Source: Vibrio sp. HI00D65
GTDB lineage: Bacteria; Pseudomonadota; Gammaproteobacteria; Enterobacterales; Vibrionaceae
NCBI RefSeq assembly: GCF_001635455.1
Contig: NZ_LWEH01000613.1
Location: 62,001 to 126,000 of the forward strand
Length of the DNA stretch: 64,000 bases
Direction of reading: 5' to 3'
In this document: positions 27,193 through 35,553 of the stretch, one piece after another
How positions within the stretch are numbered: the first letter of the stretch is position 1
How the letters are laid out: each line of letters begins with the position of its first letter
Notes under the pieces: generated by a model
The model's database searches: none
What the model was told of the DNA's origin: nothing
The model's input: the letters and a program-made list of their open reading frames with translations, nothing else
Program-made: the position numbers and the translations under genes

Positions 27193-27777
27193 TTAGTAGT
27201 AAGAGTGCTCACCACGATCGTGTTCTGTTGCATCACGAACAGCAGTCAGTTCACCTTCGAACTGTTGAAGAAGTTCTTTTTCGATACCTTCTTTCAGCGT
27301 TACATCAACCATAGAACAACCGTTACAACCACCACCGAATGCTACGATAGCTGCGCCGTCTTCAGTGATTTCTACCAAGCTAACGTGACCGCCGTGACCA
27401 GCAAGTTGTGGGTTAACTTGTGTTTGAATTGCGTATTCAACACGTTCTAGAAGGGGTGCATCGTCTGCTACTTTACGCATTTTAGCGTTTGGTGCCTTAA
27501 GCGTTAGCTGAGAACCCATTTTGTCAGTAACGAAGTCAATTTCAGCTTCGTCTAGGAACGGTAGGCTTAGCTCATCTACGTATGCAGAGAAAGCTTCGAA
27601 TTTAAGTTCTGTGTCAGACGCTTCAATAGCATCTGTTGGGCAGTAAGAAACACCACACTCTGCGTTTTGTGTACCTGGGTTTACCACGAACACACGAATG
27701 TTTGTACCTTCAGGCTGCTGTGACAGCAGATTGGCAAAATGAGTTTGAGCTGTTTCTGTAATAGTAATATTTGACAC
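27193..27777 (-). CDS. nfuA: Fe-S biogenesis scaffold/carrier NfuA
   Basis: Carries 4Fe-4S clusters to target enzymes under oxidative stress or iron limitation. The 194-residue protein has an N-terminal degenerate A-type domain (residues 1-95, with C41 and C46 of the CGVSYC stretch) and a C-terminal Nfu domain with the cluster ligands C151-x-x-C154 (GGGCNGCSM). The start is GTG 27777, giving MSNITITETAQ as in homologues; a longer open frame upstream has no family similarity. comF lies upstream on the same strand, as in E. coli gntX-nfuA. Confidence 0.96.
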   Translation of the reverse strand: MSNITITETAQTHFANLLSQQPEGTNIRVFVVNPGTQNAECGVSYCPTDAIEASDTELKFEAFSAYVDELSLPFLDEAEIDFVTDKMGSQLTLKAPNAKMRKVADDAPLLERVEYAIQTQVNPQLAGHGGHVSLVEITEDGAAIVAFGGGCNGCSMVDVTLKEGIEKELLQQFEGELTAVRDATEHDRGEHSYY

Positions 27778-27886
27778 GACGAATACCTGAGTAAATTTGT
27801 AGGCTATTAGCGCCATTCTACTCCTGTCAGATTTGTAATTCAGCCCTTTTTTGTTGGATTGCTGTACAAGTAGCGACTCACGCCAG

Positions 27887-28600
27887 TTATCCAGAGGGCT
27901 CAGGAGTGCGGCAGATACAGTAAATATCAATCCTTTTCACCCCTACTTCAAGTAATAATTGGCATAATTGATACACAGTACTGCCTGTGGTTACAACATC
28001 ATCAATTATCGCGATATGCGAGTAATCCAAAGCTGAAAAGTTGGCGTTTCTCATCGCGAATGCCCCTTTCAAATTACTTTTTCTTGCTGATTTAGTTAGC
28101 CCTTGTTGCGAAGCGGTTGAGCGAATGCGCTTGAATAAAACAGCATGCTCCACCTTGAGTTCTTGAGCGGTGTAACGCGCTAGTAGCTGACTTTGATTAA
28201 AGCCACGATGAAAGTATCGACGCCAATGTAAGGGAACACTGGTGACTAGCGATGCTGGCTCTTCGATGCGTGATGCGAGCAAAGTCGACAAATCTCGGGC
28301 AAACCAGAATTTATCGGCATACTTTATCTGTTGTATATAGCCTGCGGTTGGAAAGGTGTAATCACCGACACAATAGAGCCGATGCCAAGGTGGTGGGTTA
28401 GCTAAGCACTCACCACATTGTTCGACGGCTGCAACCGTTTTCAGCCCGCACCTTTTACAGCGAGGCACGGACTCGAACAGCTTTAGGCAACTATTACACC
28501 ATCGAGGGTGGCTATCATCGGGCTGTTTATCTAGCTTACAGAGGTGGCATTGAGGTGTGACCAGACGCGGTGTGTGTTTTTGTAGCCAATCGGATAACAT
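27887..28600 (-). CDS. ComF family phosphoribosyltransferase-like protein (GntX-like)
   Basis: The 237-residue protein has an N-terminal double zinc-finger region (CHLCKLDKQ, CNSCLKLF, CKRCGLK, CGECL) and a C-terminal phosphoribosyltransferase domain with the PRPP loop IAIIDDVVTTGSTV. In naturally competent bacteria ComF takes part in DNA uptake and transformation; the E. coli homologue is GntX/YhgH. Vibrios are competent on chitin, so a transformation role is plausible. It diverges from bioH and is followed by nfuA. Confidence 0.92.
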   Translation of the reverse strand: MLSDWLQKHTPRLVTPQCHLCKLDKQPDDSHPRWCNSCLKLFESVPRCKRCGLKTVAAVEQCGECLANPPPWHRLYCVGDYTFPTAGYIQQIKYADKFWFARDLSTLLASRIEEPASLVTSVPLHWRRYFHRGFNQSQLLARYTAQELKVEHAVLFKRIRSTASQQGLTKSARKSNLKGAFAMRNANFSALDYSHIAIIDDVVTTGSTVYQLCQLLLEVGVKRIDIYCICRTPEPSG

Positions 28601-28692
28601 AGCTCGCGATGCTTTTGGGTTATGGTGTTCCTTTTGCTCACCATACTGAAAAGTGCAGGTTATCGCTGATGGAAAAAGTAGGGAATTTGAGA

Positions 28693-29469
28693 ATGAGTGA
28701 CGCGTTATATTGGCATGTTTCAGGGCAGGGCCCCGATTTGGTGTTGGTTCACGGTTGGGGAATGAACGGTGCTGTATGGCAGCAAACCGTTAGTGCGTTA
28801 GAGGCTGATTTCCGAGTTCACGTTGTCGATTTGCCTGGATACGGCCATAGCTCTCATTGTCACGCTCAAGATCTTGAAGGGATAGCCCAGCAACTGTTGA
28901 CCGAAGCTCCTAAGCAAGCGATTTGGGTCGGTTGGTCACTCGGTGGCTTAGTCGCGACGCACATGGCTCTTCATCATCCCGATTACGTAAGCAAGCTGGT
29001 GACGGTCGCCAGTTCACCGAAATTCGCTGCCGCGAAAGAGCCGGTACTATGGCGCGGTATTCAACCCAAGGTATTAACCGCGTTTACGGAACAGTTGGTT
29101 GAAGACTTTCAAACCACCATTGAGCGTTTTATGGCCTTGCAAGCCATGGGCAGTCCTTCAGCAAGGCAAGACGTAAAACAGCTTAAGCAAGCGGTACTGT
29201 CCCGTCCATTACCAAACCCTGATTCATTATTGGTAGGACTAAAGATGTTGTCTGATGTCGATTTAAGAGAGCAATTACCGGAGATTTCCGTTCCTATGCT
29301 GCGCTTGTATGGTCGATTAGACGGGCTGGTACCAATCAAGGTAGCCAAAGATCTGGGCAATGCACTGCCTCACACCGAGCAGTACATCTTCACTCAATCC
29401 TCACATGCACCGTTTATGACGGAAGCAGATGCCTTTTGCAGTGAGCTAGTCAGTTTCGCACAAAAATAA
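28693..29469 (+). CDS. bioH: Pimeloyl-ACP methyl ester esterase BioH
   Basis: Alpha/beta-hydrolase that removes the methyl group from pimeloyl-ACP methyl ester, ending the fatty-acid part of biotin synthesis. 258 residues (E. coli 256). The catalytic nucleophile is S82 in GWSLGG, the acid Asp is in RLDGLVP, and the His is near residue 238 in SSHAPF. The oxyanion loop HGWGMNG is present. I chose ATG 28693 (MSDALYWH) by homology; the frame stays open upstream with other possible ATGs. It diverges from comF, as in E. coli. Confidence 0.95.
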   Translation: MSDALYWHVSGQGPDLVLVHGWGMNGAVWQQTVSALEADFRVHVVDLPGYGHSSHCHAQDLEGIAQQLLTEAPKQAIWVGWSLGGLVATHMALHHPDYVSKLVTVASSPKFAAAKEPVLWRGIQPKVLTAFTEQLVEDFQTTIERFMALQAMGSPSARQDVKQLKQAVLSRPLPNPDSLLVGLKMLSDVDLREQLPEISVPMLRLYGRLDGLVPIKVAKDLGNALPHTEQYIFTQSSHAPFMTEADAFCSELVSFAQK

Positions 29470-29645
29470 TGGCTAAATTTATCACCATCTTGGTCGATAT
29501 ATAATCTAACCAATGCACTGCATGATACTCAGACATCTCTCTCTCACCTGAGCAGAGTGCAGTAACTTGGGCCATACTTGTTGTGCTAACTCAGTACAAG
29601 AGTGTTATGGCAGCAGCAATGGGCGATTCTTGAGGAGAGTTCGCG

Positions 29646-30119
29646 ATGATTGTGTCACCTGCAACTGCAGTGAGTGTGCCACTAATCGCCCCGTCCGTTA
29701 ATGTGCAAACAGAGCAAGTCGCGCGTGATAACAAAGTCCGAGAGCCTGTTGCTCCCGCAGTAGCATTGGCAAGAACCAATGCAGAGCGCAAGGTAAAGTC
29801 GGACGATAAACGAAGGCAGCAGTCGGCTTGGGATCCTTCAGACCATCCAGGTTATGAAAGGGAGAACGAGTCAGAGGCCAATTCGGTTAGCCAAGAAGAG
29901 TCACAAGATCCCTTTGATAGGCTGTTCAGCTTGTTGGCGCTGCGAACATACAGTGCTGACCAAGGAAAAGGCTATACCATGCGTTTCCGCCTGCCAAAGC
30001 ATGTTTTAGATGCGGCGATTCAGGAGGGACAGATGGAGAAACGACGTAAGGTCATTAAGTATCATTATGGTCATGCTGTTGCGCCTCATGCTCCATCTGA
30101 AATGTTAGTCGTGCTATGA
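29646..30119 (+). CDS. Conserved Vibrio protein of unknown function
   Basis: I do not recognise a domain. The 157-residue protein is polar and probably disordered in the middle, with charged KSDDKRRQQSAWDPSDHPGYE-like stretches (quoted in part: KSDDKRRQQSAWDP). The last third (DPFDRLFSLLALRTYSADQG, MRFRLPKHVLDAAIQEG) looks like a small folded helix-strand element. A GAGGAGAG ribosome site precedes the ATG. It sits between bioH and the convergent tex gene and shares a bidirectional terminator. No signal peptide or membrane span is seen. It is probably real, given the good ribosome site, the length and the protein-like composition. Confidence 0.7.
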   Translation: MIVSPATAVSVPLIAPSVNVQTEQVARDNKVREPVAPAVALARTNAERKVKSDDKRRQQSAWDPSDHPGYERENESEANSVSQEESQDPFDRLFSLLALRTYSADQGKGYTMRFRLPKHVLDAAIQEGQMEKRRKVIKYHYGHAVAPHAPSEMLVVL

Positions 30120-30174
30120 ATCGAAAATTCATGATACAACCAAATTTCGATGTCTTTTTTGAACAAATAATAAA

Positions 30175-30208
30175 AAACCTGCATACCCTTAGGGATGCAG
30201 GTTTTCTG
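30175..30208. terminator. Bidirectional terminator between the unknown gene and tex
   Basis: AAAACCTGCAT / ATGCAGGTTTT, an 11-base stem with T runs on both strands; serves the convergent genes on either side. Confidence 0.85.
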
Positions 30209-30244
30209 TTTTAGGCGAATTCGTTTCTCAGATCCGCTAACGGA

Positions 30245-32575
30245 TTATTTTTTCGCTTTAGCAAAAGCTGCTGCGAATGCACCACCCATCGCGCCATTCT
30301 GTTGTGGCTCCTCACGACGGCGTTGTCCACCTTGCGAGTGTTGATGCGGGCGGCTTTGCGTGCGAGGTGCGCTTGAACGTTGAGCTCTATTATCTTGTCC
30401 CGGCTCATCTTTCATACGCATGCTGAGTGCAATACGCTTACGCTGAACATCCACTTCCATCACTTTCACTTTCACGATGTCACCCGCTTTAACCACTTCA
30501 CGTGGATCAGAGACAAAGCGATCGGTAAGCGCTGAAATGTGTACTAAACCATCTTGATGAACGCCAATATCGACGAAGGCACCGAAGTTAGCCACGTTTG
30601 ATACCACACCTTCTAGAATCATGCCCGGTTCCAAGTCTGAAACGCTGTTTACACCATCGGCGAAGGTAGCAGTCTTGAACTCAGGGCGAGGGTCACGGCC
30701 CGGCTTATCCAGCTCTTTGATGATGTCAGTCACCGTCGGTACACCAAAGTTTTCATTGGTGTAATCAATCGCATGCAAGCTACGTAGGAAGTCTGTGTTA
30801 CCTACCAGAGACTTAATGTCTTTCTGGTTTTTCTCAGCGATGTTCTTCACCACTGGGTAAGCTTCTGGGTGCACCGATGATGCATCTAGCGGGTTCTTGC
30901 CGTCCATGATACGCAGGAAGCCAGCACACTGTTCAAAGGCTTTTGGCCCCAAACGAGCGACTTTTTTCAGTGTCGTACGCGCTTCGAAGCGACCATTTTC
31001 ATCACGGTAGTCGACGATGTTCTGAGCGATCGCGCTAGAAAGGCCTGCGACACGCGTCAGTAGTGCAGCAGAAGCCGTATTCACATCAACACCCACCGCG
31101 TTTACACAGTCTTCGACAATCGCATCTAGGCGCTTAGCAAGCATGGTTTGGCTTACATCGTGTTGGTATTGGCCCACACCGATCGATTTAGGGTCAATCT
31201 TCACAAGCTCTGCCAGAGGATCTTGTAGACGACGCGCGATAGATACAGCACCGCGCAGCGATACGTCCATGTTCGGGAACTCTTTTGCTGCTAATTCAGA
31301 CGCTGAGTACACCGATGCACCGGCTTCGCTAACAATGATCTTTTGTGCTTTTAAGTTGCCACGCTTAATCACATCAGCCACAAAGCTGTCGGTTTCGCGT
31401 GAAGCGGTACCGTTACCAATCGCAATCAGGTCAACGTTGAACTGACGCACCATCTGCTCAACAATGTGTGCTGATTTGTCGTATTGTTTTTGTGGTGGGT
31501 GAGGGTAAATAGTTTCTGTAGCGAGAACCTTACCTGTTGAATCAACAACCGCGATTTTTGAACCGGTTCGTAAACCTGGATCTAGGCCTAACGTTGCACG
31601 AGGGCCAGCAGGCGCTGCCATCAGTAGGTCTTTTAGATTGGTGGCGAATACTTCAATCGCTTCGATCTCTGCACGCTCTTTCATCGCGCTCATGAGTTCG
31701 GTTTCCATGTGCATAGAAACCTTAATACGCCATGCCCAGCTGATCACTTGCTTACGCCATGCATCTGCAGGTGCACTGCTCAGAGTAATACCGTAGTGAT
31801 CAGAGATGATGTTTTCACAGTAAGAACCACGAGCGCCTTCTTCTTGTTCAGGATCGGCATTCATCGCTAGTGTTAGGAAGCCTTCATTACGGCCTCGTAA
31901 CATCGCAAGCGCACGGTGAGAAGGCACCTTGCTGAGTGTTTCGTTGTGCTCGAAGTAGTCTTTGAACTTCTCGCCTTCTTGCTCTTTACCTGCCACCACA
32001 CGAGCGACTAGCTCTGAGTTGCGGGTTAGGTGTTGGCGAATCTTTTCTAGTAGGTTTGCGTCTTCCGCAATGCGTTCCATGATGATCGCACGAGCGCCGT
32101 CGAGAGCGGCTTTGGTATCGGCAATGCCTTTATCGTTGCTGATGAAGTTCGCTGCTTCCGTTTCTGGGTCGTGCTGTGGTTCATTCCACAGTGTGTCGGC
32201 AAGTGGTTCTAAACCTGCTTCAATCGCGATCTGACCTTTCGTGCGACGTTTTGGTTTGTAAGGTAGGTATAAATCTTCTAGGCGAGTCTTGCTGTCGGCT
32301 TGAGTGATATCACGCTCGAGTTCTGGCGTGAGCTTACCTTGGTCTTGAATCGACTTAAGAATCGTTTGGCGACGATCATCAAGTTCACGAAGGTAAGAAA
32401 GGCGGCTATCAAGGTTACGTAATTGGGTATCGTCTAAGCCTCCCGTAACCTCTTTACGGTAGCGGGCAATAAAGGGAACGGTATTTCCGTCATCAATTAG
32501 GGTTACTGCGGCGGTGACTTGCTCTGAACGAACATTCAGTTCTTCAGCGATCAGTCGACAGATAGCTTGGCTCAT
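30245..32575 (-). CDS. tex: Transcription accessory protein Tex
   Basis: Nucleic-acid-binding protein of 776 residues. An N-terminal Tex helical region (ICRLIAEELNVRSEQVTAAV), a YqgF/RNase H-like domain around residues 325-460 (TLGLDPGLRTGSKIAVVD), helix-hairpin-helix motifs (LTRVAGLSSAIAQNIVDYRDENG) and a C-terminal S1 domain near residues 650-720 (EGVVSNVANFGAFVDIGVHQDGLVH; quoted in part: NFGAFVDIGVHQDGLVH) are all visible. A basic, Gln/Arg-rich tail follows. Function is inferred to be RNA/ribosome or transcription related. tex and greB lie close together in E. coli too; here a CsrB-type RNA lies between them. Confidence 0.96.
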   Translation of the reverse strand: MSQAICRLIAEELNVRSEQVTAAVTLIDDGNTVPFIARYRKEVTGGLDDTQLRNLDSRLSYLRELDDRRQTILKSIQDQGKLTPELERDITQADSKTRLEDLYLPYKPKRRTKGQIAIEAGLEPLADTLWNEPQHDPETEAANFISNDKGIADTKAALDGARAIIMERIAEDANLLEKIRQHLTRNSELVARVVAGKEQEGEKFKDYFEHNETLSKVPSHRALAMLRGRNEGFLTLAMNADPEQEEGARGSYCENIISDHYGITLSSAPADAWRKQVISWAWRIKVSMHMETELMSAMKERAEIEAIEVFATNLKDLLMAAPAGPRATLGLDPGLRTGSKIAVVDSTGKVLATETIYPHPPQKQYDKSAHIVEQMVRQFNVDLIAIGNGTASRETDSFVADVIKRGNLKAQKIIVSEAGASVYSASELAAKEFPNMDVSLRGAVSIARRLQDPLAELVKIDPKSIGVGQYQHDVSQTMLAKRLDAIVEDCVNAVGVDVNTASAALLTRVAGLSSAIAQNIVDYRDENGRFEARTTLKKVARLGPKAFEQCAGFLRIMDGKNPLDASSVHPEAYPVVKNIAEKNQKDIKSLVGNTDFLRSLHAIDYTNENFGVPTVTDIIKELDKPGRDPRPEFKTATFADGVNSVSDLEPGMILEGVVSNVANFGAFVDIGVHQDGLVHISALTDRFVSDPREVVKAGDIVKVKVMEVDVQRKRIALSMRMKDEPGQDNRAQRSSAPRTQSRPHQHSQGGQRRREEPQQNGAMGGAFAAAFAKAKK

Positions 32576-32693
32576 CCGATGAATCTCTTATTTAATATCG
32601 TGACAAATACATGGGGGTGAGCGTACGCTTTTTCTAGCTTTGATTGTGTAATTATCCTGTCAGAAGTCGAATTTCCGTTTGTGATACCCGCTT

Positions 32694-32711
32694 TGTGCGA
32701 GATCTCTTACA
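32694..32711 (+). promoter_or_regulatory. GacA/VarA (UvrY)-type upstream activating box
   Basis: TGTGCGAGATCTCTTACA is an 18-base imperfect palindrome; its right half TCTCTTACA is the exact half-site of the TGTAAG-N6-CTTACA box recognised by GacA-type regulators, and the left half has two mismatches. It lies about 175 bases before the inferred csrB start, normal distance for this family. Confidence 0.75.
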
Positions 32712-32870
32712 AGTGATGTGAGACTAAGTCACTTTAAACTCAGAAAATTGTCCTAACAAAAACGTAAGGCTATGATTTTATTGAACTTGATGTTTTTGGG
32801 CGTATTTCCCATAGTAAATGTTTTTTAGGACTATCTAGGAAACACAGCCATTTGCCGTAATATTTAACTT

Positions 32871-33180
32871 GTCGACAGGGAGTTGGCAGGAACAGGAAAA
32901 AGCCTAATGGACTAGGTATCTTCAGGATGAAGATTTGATTACTTAGGATGAGTAGTCAGCAAGGAAGTGATAATCTCTGGATGAGATTCGCCAGTCAGGA
33001 CGACAGGCTAGAATGGACACCGCTAGGATGGCGATGAACAAAAAGGAAATTGGTTAAAGGATTTAGCCACTATCAAGGAAAGATGCAGGGAGCACCTTAT
33101 CTCGAAGAGATAAACAGTAGCCGGATTGCTGCGATAGAGACTTAACCCCGCTTGGCGAAAGCCTTGCGGGGTTTTCTTTT
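32871..33180 (+). ncRNA. csrB: CsrB-type regulatory RNA
   Basis: About 310 bases beginning GTCGACAGGGAGT, the same opening as E. coli CsrB as I recall it. I count sixteen GGA triplets before the terminator, many as AGGA in short hairpin loops (for example ATCTTC-AGGA-TGAAGAT and ACCGCT-AGGA-TGGCG). These are binding sites for the translational regulator CsrA, which the RNA sequesters. It ends with a strong terminator (ACCCCGC / GCGGGGT, then TTTTCTTTT). A TAATAT -10 box lies at 32858-32863, and the GacA-type box lies upstream. Vibrios carry several such RNAs; which paralogue this is cannot be told here. Confidence 0.92.
33144..33180 (+). terminator. Terminator of the CsrB-type RNA
   Basis: AACCCCGC / GCGGGGTT stem with an inner GGC-GAAA-GCC hairpin, followed by TTCTTTT. 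Confidence 0.9.
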
Positions 33181-33514
33181 ATCTGCGTCAAATATCTTGG
33201 AAAGGACTTACAGTGCTGCTTTATCATTTACGATGATAAGATGAATCCTACATATTGAATTCACTTCGATATACCTCGTTCTCTTGCTCACTTACTATTG
33301 TACCAAGGCCCTCTCGTATAGCGTCTCTTGCGATTTATCATACTGTTGGTGATAGTGTGGTGACGAGTCAAATCGAATGTATGATTAAAAAGTGCTGATA
33401 GGCTTGAACATGATGTAAAGCAGGCTCTATTATCATGCTTTCCGTTTGTTATCTCTGATAAACAAAACGTTACTAACGCCTTTAATGCATTTATGAATAC
33501 TCAAGGTTATTGAA
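33181..33514. other. Spacer between csrB and greB
   Basis: No gene is seen. A small inverted repeat TTATCAT / ATGATAA lies at 33221-33239. The region must hold the greB promoter, but no clear -35/-10 pair stands out. Confidence 0.4.
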
Positions 33515-33994
33515 TTGAAGACGAAACTAATCACTCGAGAAGGTTACAACAAGCTTAAAGCTGAGCATGATCATTTATGGCACGAGAAACGCCCTGAGAT
33601 TACTAAGATCGTGACTTGGGCTGCGAGCCTAGGGGACCGCTCTGAAAATGCAGATTACACATTTAATAAGCGCTTGCTTCGTCAGATCGATCGCCGTGTG
33701 CGCTTTCTACGCAAGTTCTTGCCTGATGTCACTATTGTCGACTATTCACCACAACAGGAAGGGAAAGTTTTTTTTGGGGCTTGGGTCGAAATTGAAAATG
33801 AAGAGGGTGATGTTAAAACCTTCCGCATTGTTGGACCTGAAGAGATTTACGGTGATGCGAAAGGTTACATTTCGATTGATTCTCCTATGGCACGTGCGTT
33901 ACTCAAAAAAGAAGTGGATGATGAGTTTGTTGTTCGTACTCCGGATGGGGATAAAGAGTGGTTTATAAATTCCATCTCATACGATAAACCTTAA
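33515..33994 (+). CDS. greB: Transcription elongation factor GreB
   Basis: Binds the secondary channel of RNA polymerase and stimulates cleavage of backtracked transcripts. 159 residues (E. coli 158). The N-terminal coiled coil includes the tip segment GDRSENADYTFNKRLLRQIDRR, with the acidic tip residues; the C-terminal domain has SIDSPMARALLKKEVDDEF. The start is TTG 33515 (MKTKLITREGYNKL), with AAGG about nine bases upstream; no ATG fits. In E. coli greB lies next to ompR and tex; that order is kept here with extra genes inserted. Confidence 0.95.
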   Translation: MKTKLITREGYNKLKAEHDHLWHEKRPEITKIVTWAASLGDRSENADYTFNKRLLRQIDRRVRFLRKFLPDVTIVDYSPQQEGKVFFGAWVEIENEEGDVKTFRIVGPEEIYGDAKGYISIDSPMARALLKKEVDDEFVVRTPDGDKEWFINSISYDKP

Positions 33995-34185
33995 TTTGAA
34001 TTTCTATTTTTATGGACTGAGCGTCATTTTTATGTCGTGGGATAAAAGGCATTGCAAAAAATAAAATTTTTTATCATTCTTTTTTAAGAACTAAAAACCC
34101 TTATGGAGAAAGGCTTGTACGTCAAAATCGATGATTTTTGGCTAAATAAAAAAACAGTTATTTTTATCAAGTGAAAATATATCTT

Positions 34186-34401
34186 TACAATGAACCGATA
34201 ATGACTAACAATGGCCTCGCTCTGTTGTTCAGAGTTATTAAATGAAACATCCAGTTGTAAAAGTCAAGCCCTCAGAATTCCTTCGTTATTGTTGTTGTCC
34301 TCAGTGTTTCCCTTAGCTTCATAGATACATTAAATAATTCAAGCTTTCAGCGCATCGCACTATTCTTGCGATTAATTTTTATTTTATATAAGGGACACAA
34401 C
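34186..34401 (+). promoter_or_regulatory. Putative cold-shock promoter and long 5' leader
   Basis: A TACAAT -10-like box at 34186-34191 would start a leader of about 200 bases before the cold-shock gene. The segment GTCAAGCCCTCAGAATTC (34263-34280) resembles the early region of the E. coli cspA leader (CAAGTCCCTTCAAGAG). A long structured leader is typical of cold-induced csp genes. Both promoter and start are guesses. Confidence 0.4.
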
Positions 34402-34614
34402 ATGTCTAATAAAACAAACGGCGTAGTAAAATGGTTTAACGAAGAGAAAGGTTTTGGTTTTCTAACTCAAGACAACGGCGGTGCTGACGTATTCGTTCAC
34501 TTCCGTGCAATTGCTTCTGAAGGTTTCAAGACTCTTAGAGAAGGCCAGCAAGTGTCTTTCGAAGTAGAGCAAGGCCAAAAAGGTCTTCAAGCTGCAAACG
34601 TTGTAGCTGCATAA
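34402..34614 (+). CDS. Cold-shock protein (CspA family)
   Basis: A 70-residue single cold-shock domain: nucleic-acid chaperone that melts RNA structure. RNP1 (KGFGFLT) and RNP2 (VFVHF) motifs are intact, and the start is NGVVKWFNEEKGFGF as in CspA. ATG 34402 follows AAGGGA; the frame is open upstream but only this ATG fits the family. It lies between greB and ompR, and two small ORFs follow. A hairpin at 34624-34651 (GGCGCAAG / CTTGCGTC) lacks a T run, so read-through into the small ORFs is possible. Confidence 0.95.
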   Translation: MSNKTNGVVKWFNEEKGFGFLTQDNGGADVFVHFRAIASEGFKTLREGQQVSFEVEQGQKGLQAANVVAA

Positions 34615-34846
34615 GATTTAAGTAGGCGCAAGTGGTCGATGAATGCTTGCGTCACTTCCCTCGTAACAAAAATTATATTTATATCACCTCGCGAAAATAT
34701 TCAACATTCCTCTCATACTCTTTGTATTTGTCGTTACGTTTCTTATTTACTTCGTTTTTATAAATAAAATAATCATCACATACTGTAAGTAATATTTAAA
34801 ATACTACAGGTTCGTTATATCTAACGAAAATAAATAAGGGATAAAT

Positions 34847-34921
34847 ATGTCTCGATCTACCGGACGTAAGCTTTTTTGGTTTCAACAAAATAGACAAAAA
34901 CAAACTTCTAATAATAAGTAG
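34847..34921 (+). CDS. Possible 24-residue small protein
   Basis: ATG to TAG encodes 24 residues, MSRSTGRKLFWFQQNRQKQT plus four more, very basic with an aromatic cluster LFWF. AAGGGA lies 6 bases upstream, a strong ribosome site. Its stop codon overlaps the AGGA site of the next ORF, which starts 7 bases later, suggesting translational coupling. I recognise no family. It may be a leader peptide or a small protein linked to the cold-shock gene. Confidence 0.5.
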   Translation: MSRSTGRKLFWFQQNRQKQTSNNK

Positions 34922-34928
34922 GAATAGT

Positions 34929-35138
34929 ATGAATATTAAATTTAATCTATTTAAAGATAATCTTTCTTGGAGCGGTGTTATTCATCAGCTTAATAGTGAT
35001 ATTTTAAAGCGCCATGTGCTTGTCAATGGCAATGTGGGTTGTGTAGATGTCAGGTTTTCATACTGTGAAGCGACATCTACTGGTCGCATTAGTAATCAGC
35101 ATGATGATACTTTGGGCGAGTTCAGTATTTTAGCCTAA
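34929..35138 (+). CDS. Small protein of unknown function after the cold-shock gene
   Basis: 69 residues with no recognised domain. It reads like a small beta-rich protein (WSGVIHQLNSDILKRHVLVNG, then CVDVRFSYCEATSTGRISN). AGGA lies five bases before the ATG, overlapping the stop of the 24-codon ORF upstream. No signal peptide or membrane segment is seen. Placement after a csp gene suggests shared cold or growth-phase expression, which is inference. Confidence 0.6.
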   Translation: MNIKFNLFKDNLSWSGVIHQLNSDILKRHVLVNGNVGCVDVRFSYCEATSTGRISNQHDDTLGEFSILA

Positions 35139-35553
35139 TACAGGGCACTTAGATGCTTTGTTTCGTTTCATGATGACTTCCCCCCATTTTCCACCAATCG
35201 AATCTCTTTCCTCTAGCGTGCGCTACTGAATACCACACCCCCTTGTTAGCATCGCTATAAAAGTATACGTAATACAGCAAATGACACTTAGTTAGTGTCT
35301 GCCATGGCATGCAAAGATTTGCTGATTGTTTACTTAAGCATGTTTGATTATTCTTATAGATTAATGATTTAACTTTTATCAACTTTACCTAGGTGTATAG
35401 TGTGATGAGTTACCATAAGGAAGGCAACATACGCTAACAATTCTTTTGGCGACTTTTTCTCCAAGGCTGTTACATTTTAAGTGTCTTATACCAAAATACA
35501 TTTACTAGGAACGCTTAACCTTAGGTCTGAGCTTTAATTGGTGGAACCATTAC
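35139..35553. other. Spacer upstream of ompR
   Basis: Non-coding stretch of 415 bases, A/T-rich. A 77-codon open frame on the minus strand lacks a ribosome site and a protein-like composition, so I do not count it. The region should hold the ompR promoter; I could not place it with confidence. Confidence 0.4.

Noticed and set aside
27778..27930. Longer nfuA start 51 codons upstream
   Set aside because: The extension overlaps the comF end, is not protein-like and is absent from homologues; the GTG at 27777 gives the usual N-terminus.
33221..33239. Second small RNA or terminator upstream of greB
   Set aside because: A TTATCAT/ATGATAA inverted repeat exists, but it is A/T-rich with no T run and no promoter seen.
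35149..35382. 77-codon open frame on the minus strand upstream of ompR
   Set aside because: No ribosome site, cysteine/tyrosine-rich improbable composition and no homology signal; it lies in an A/T-rich regulatory spacer.
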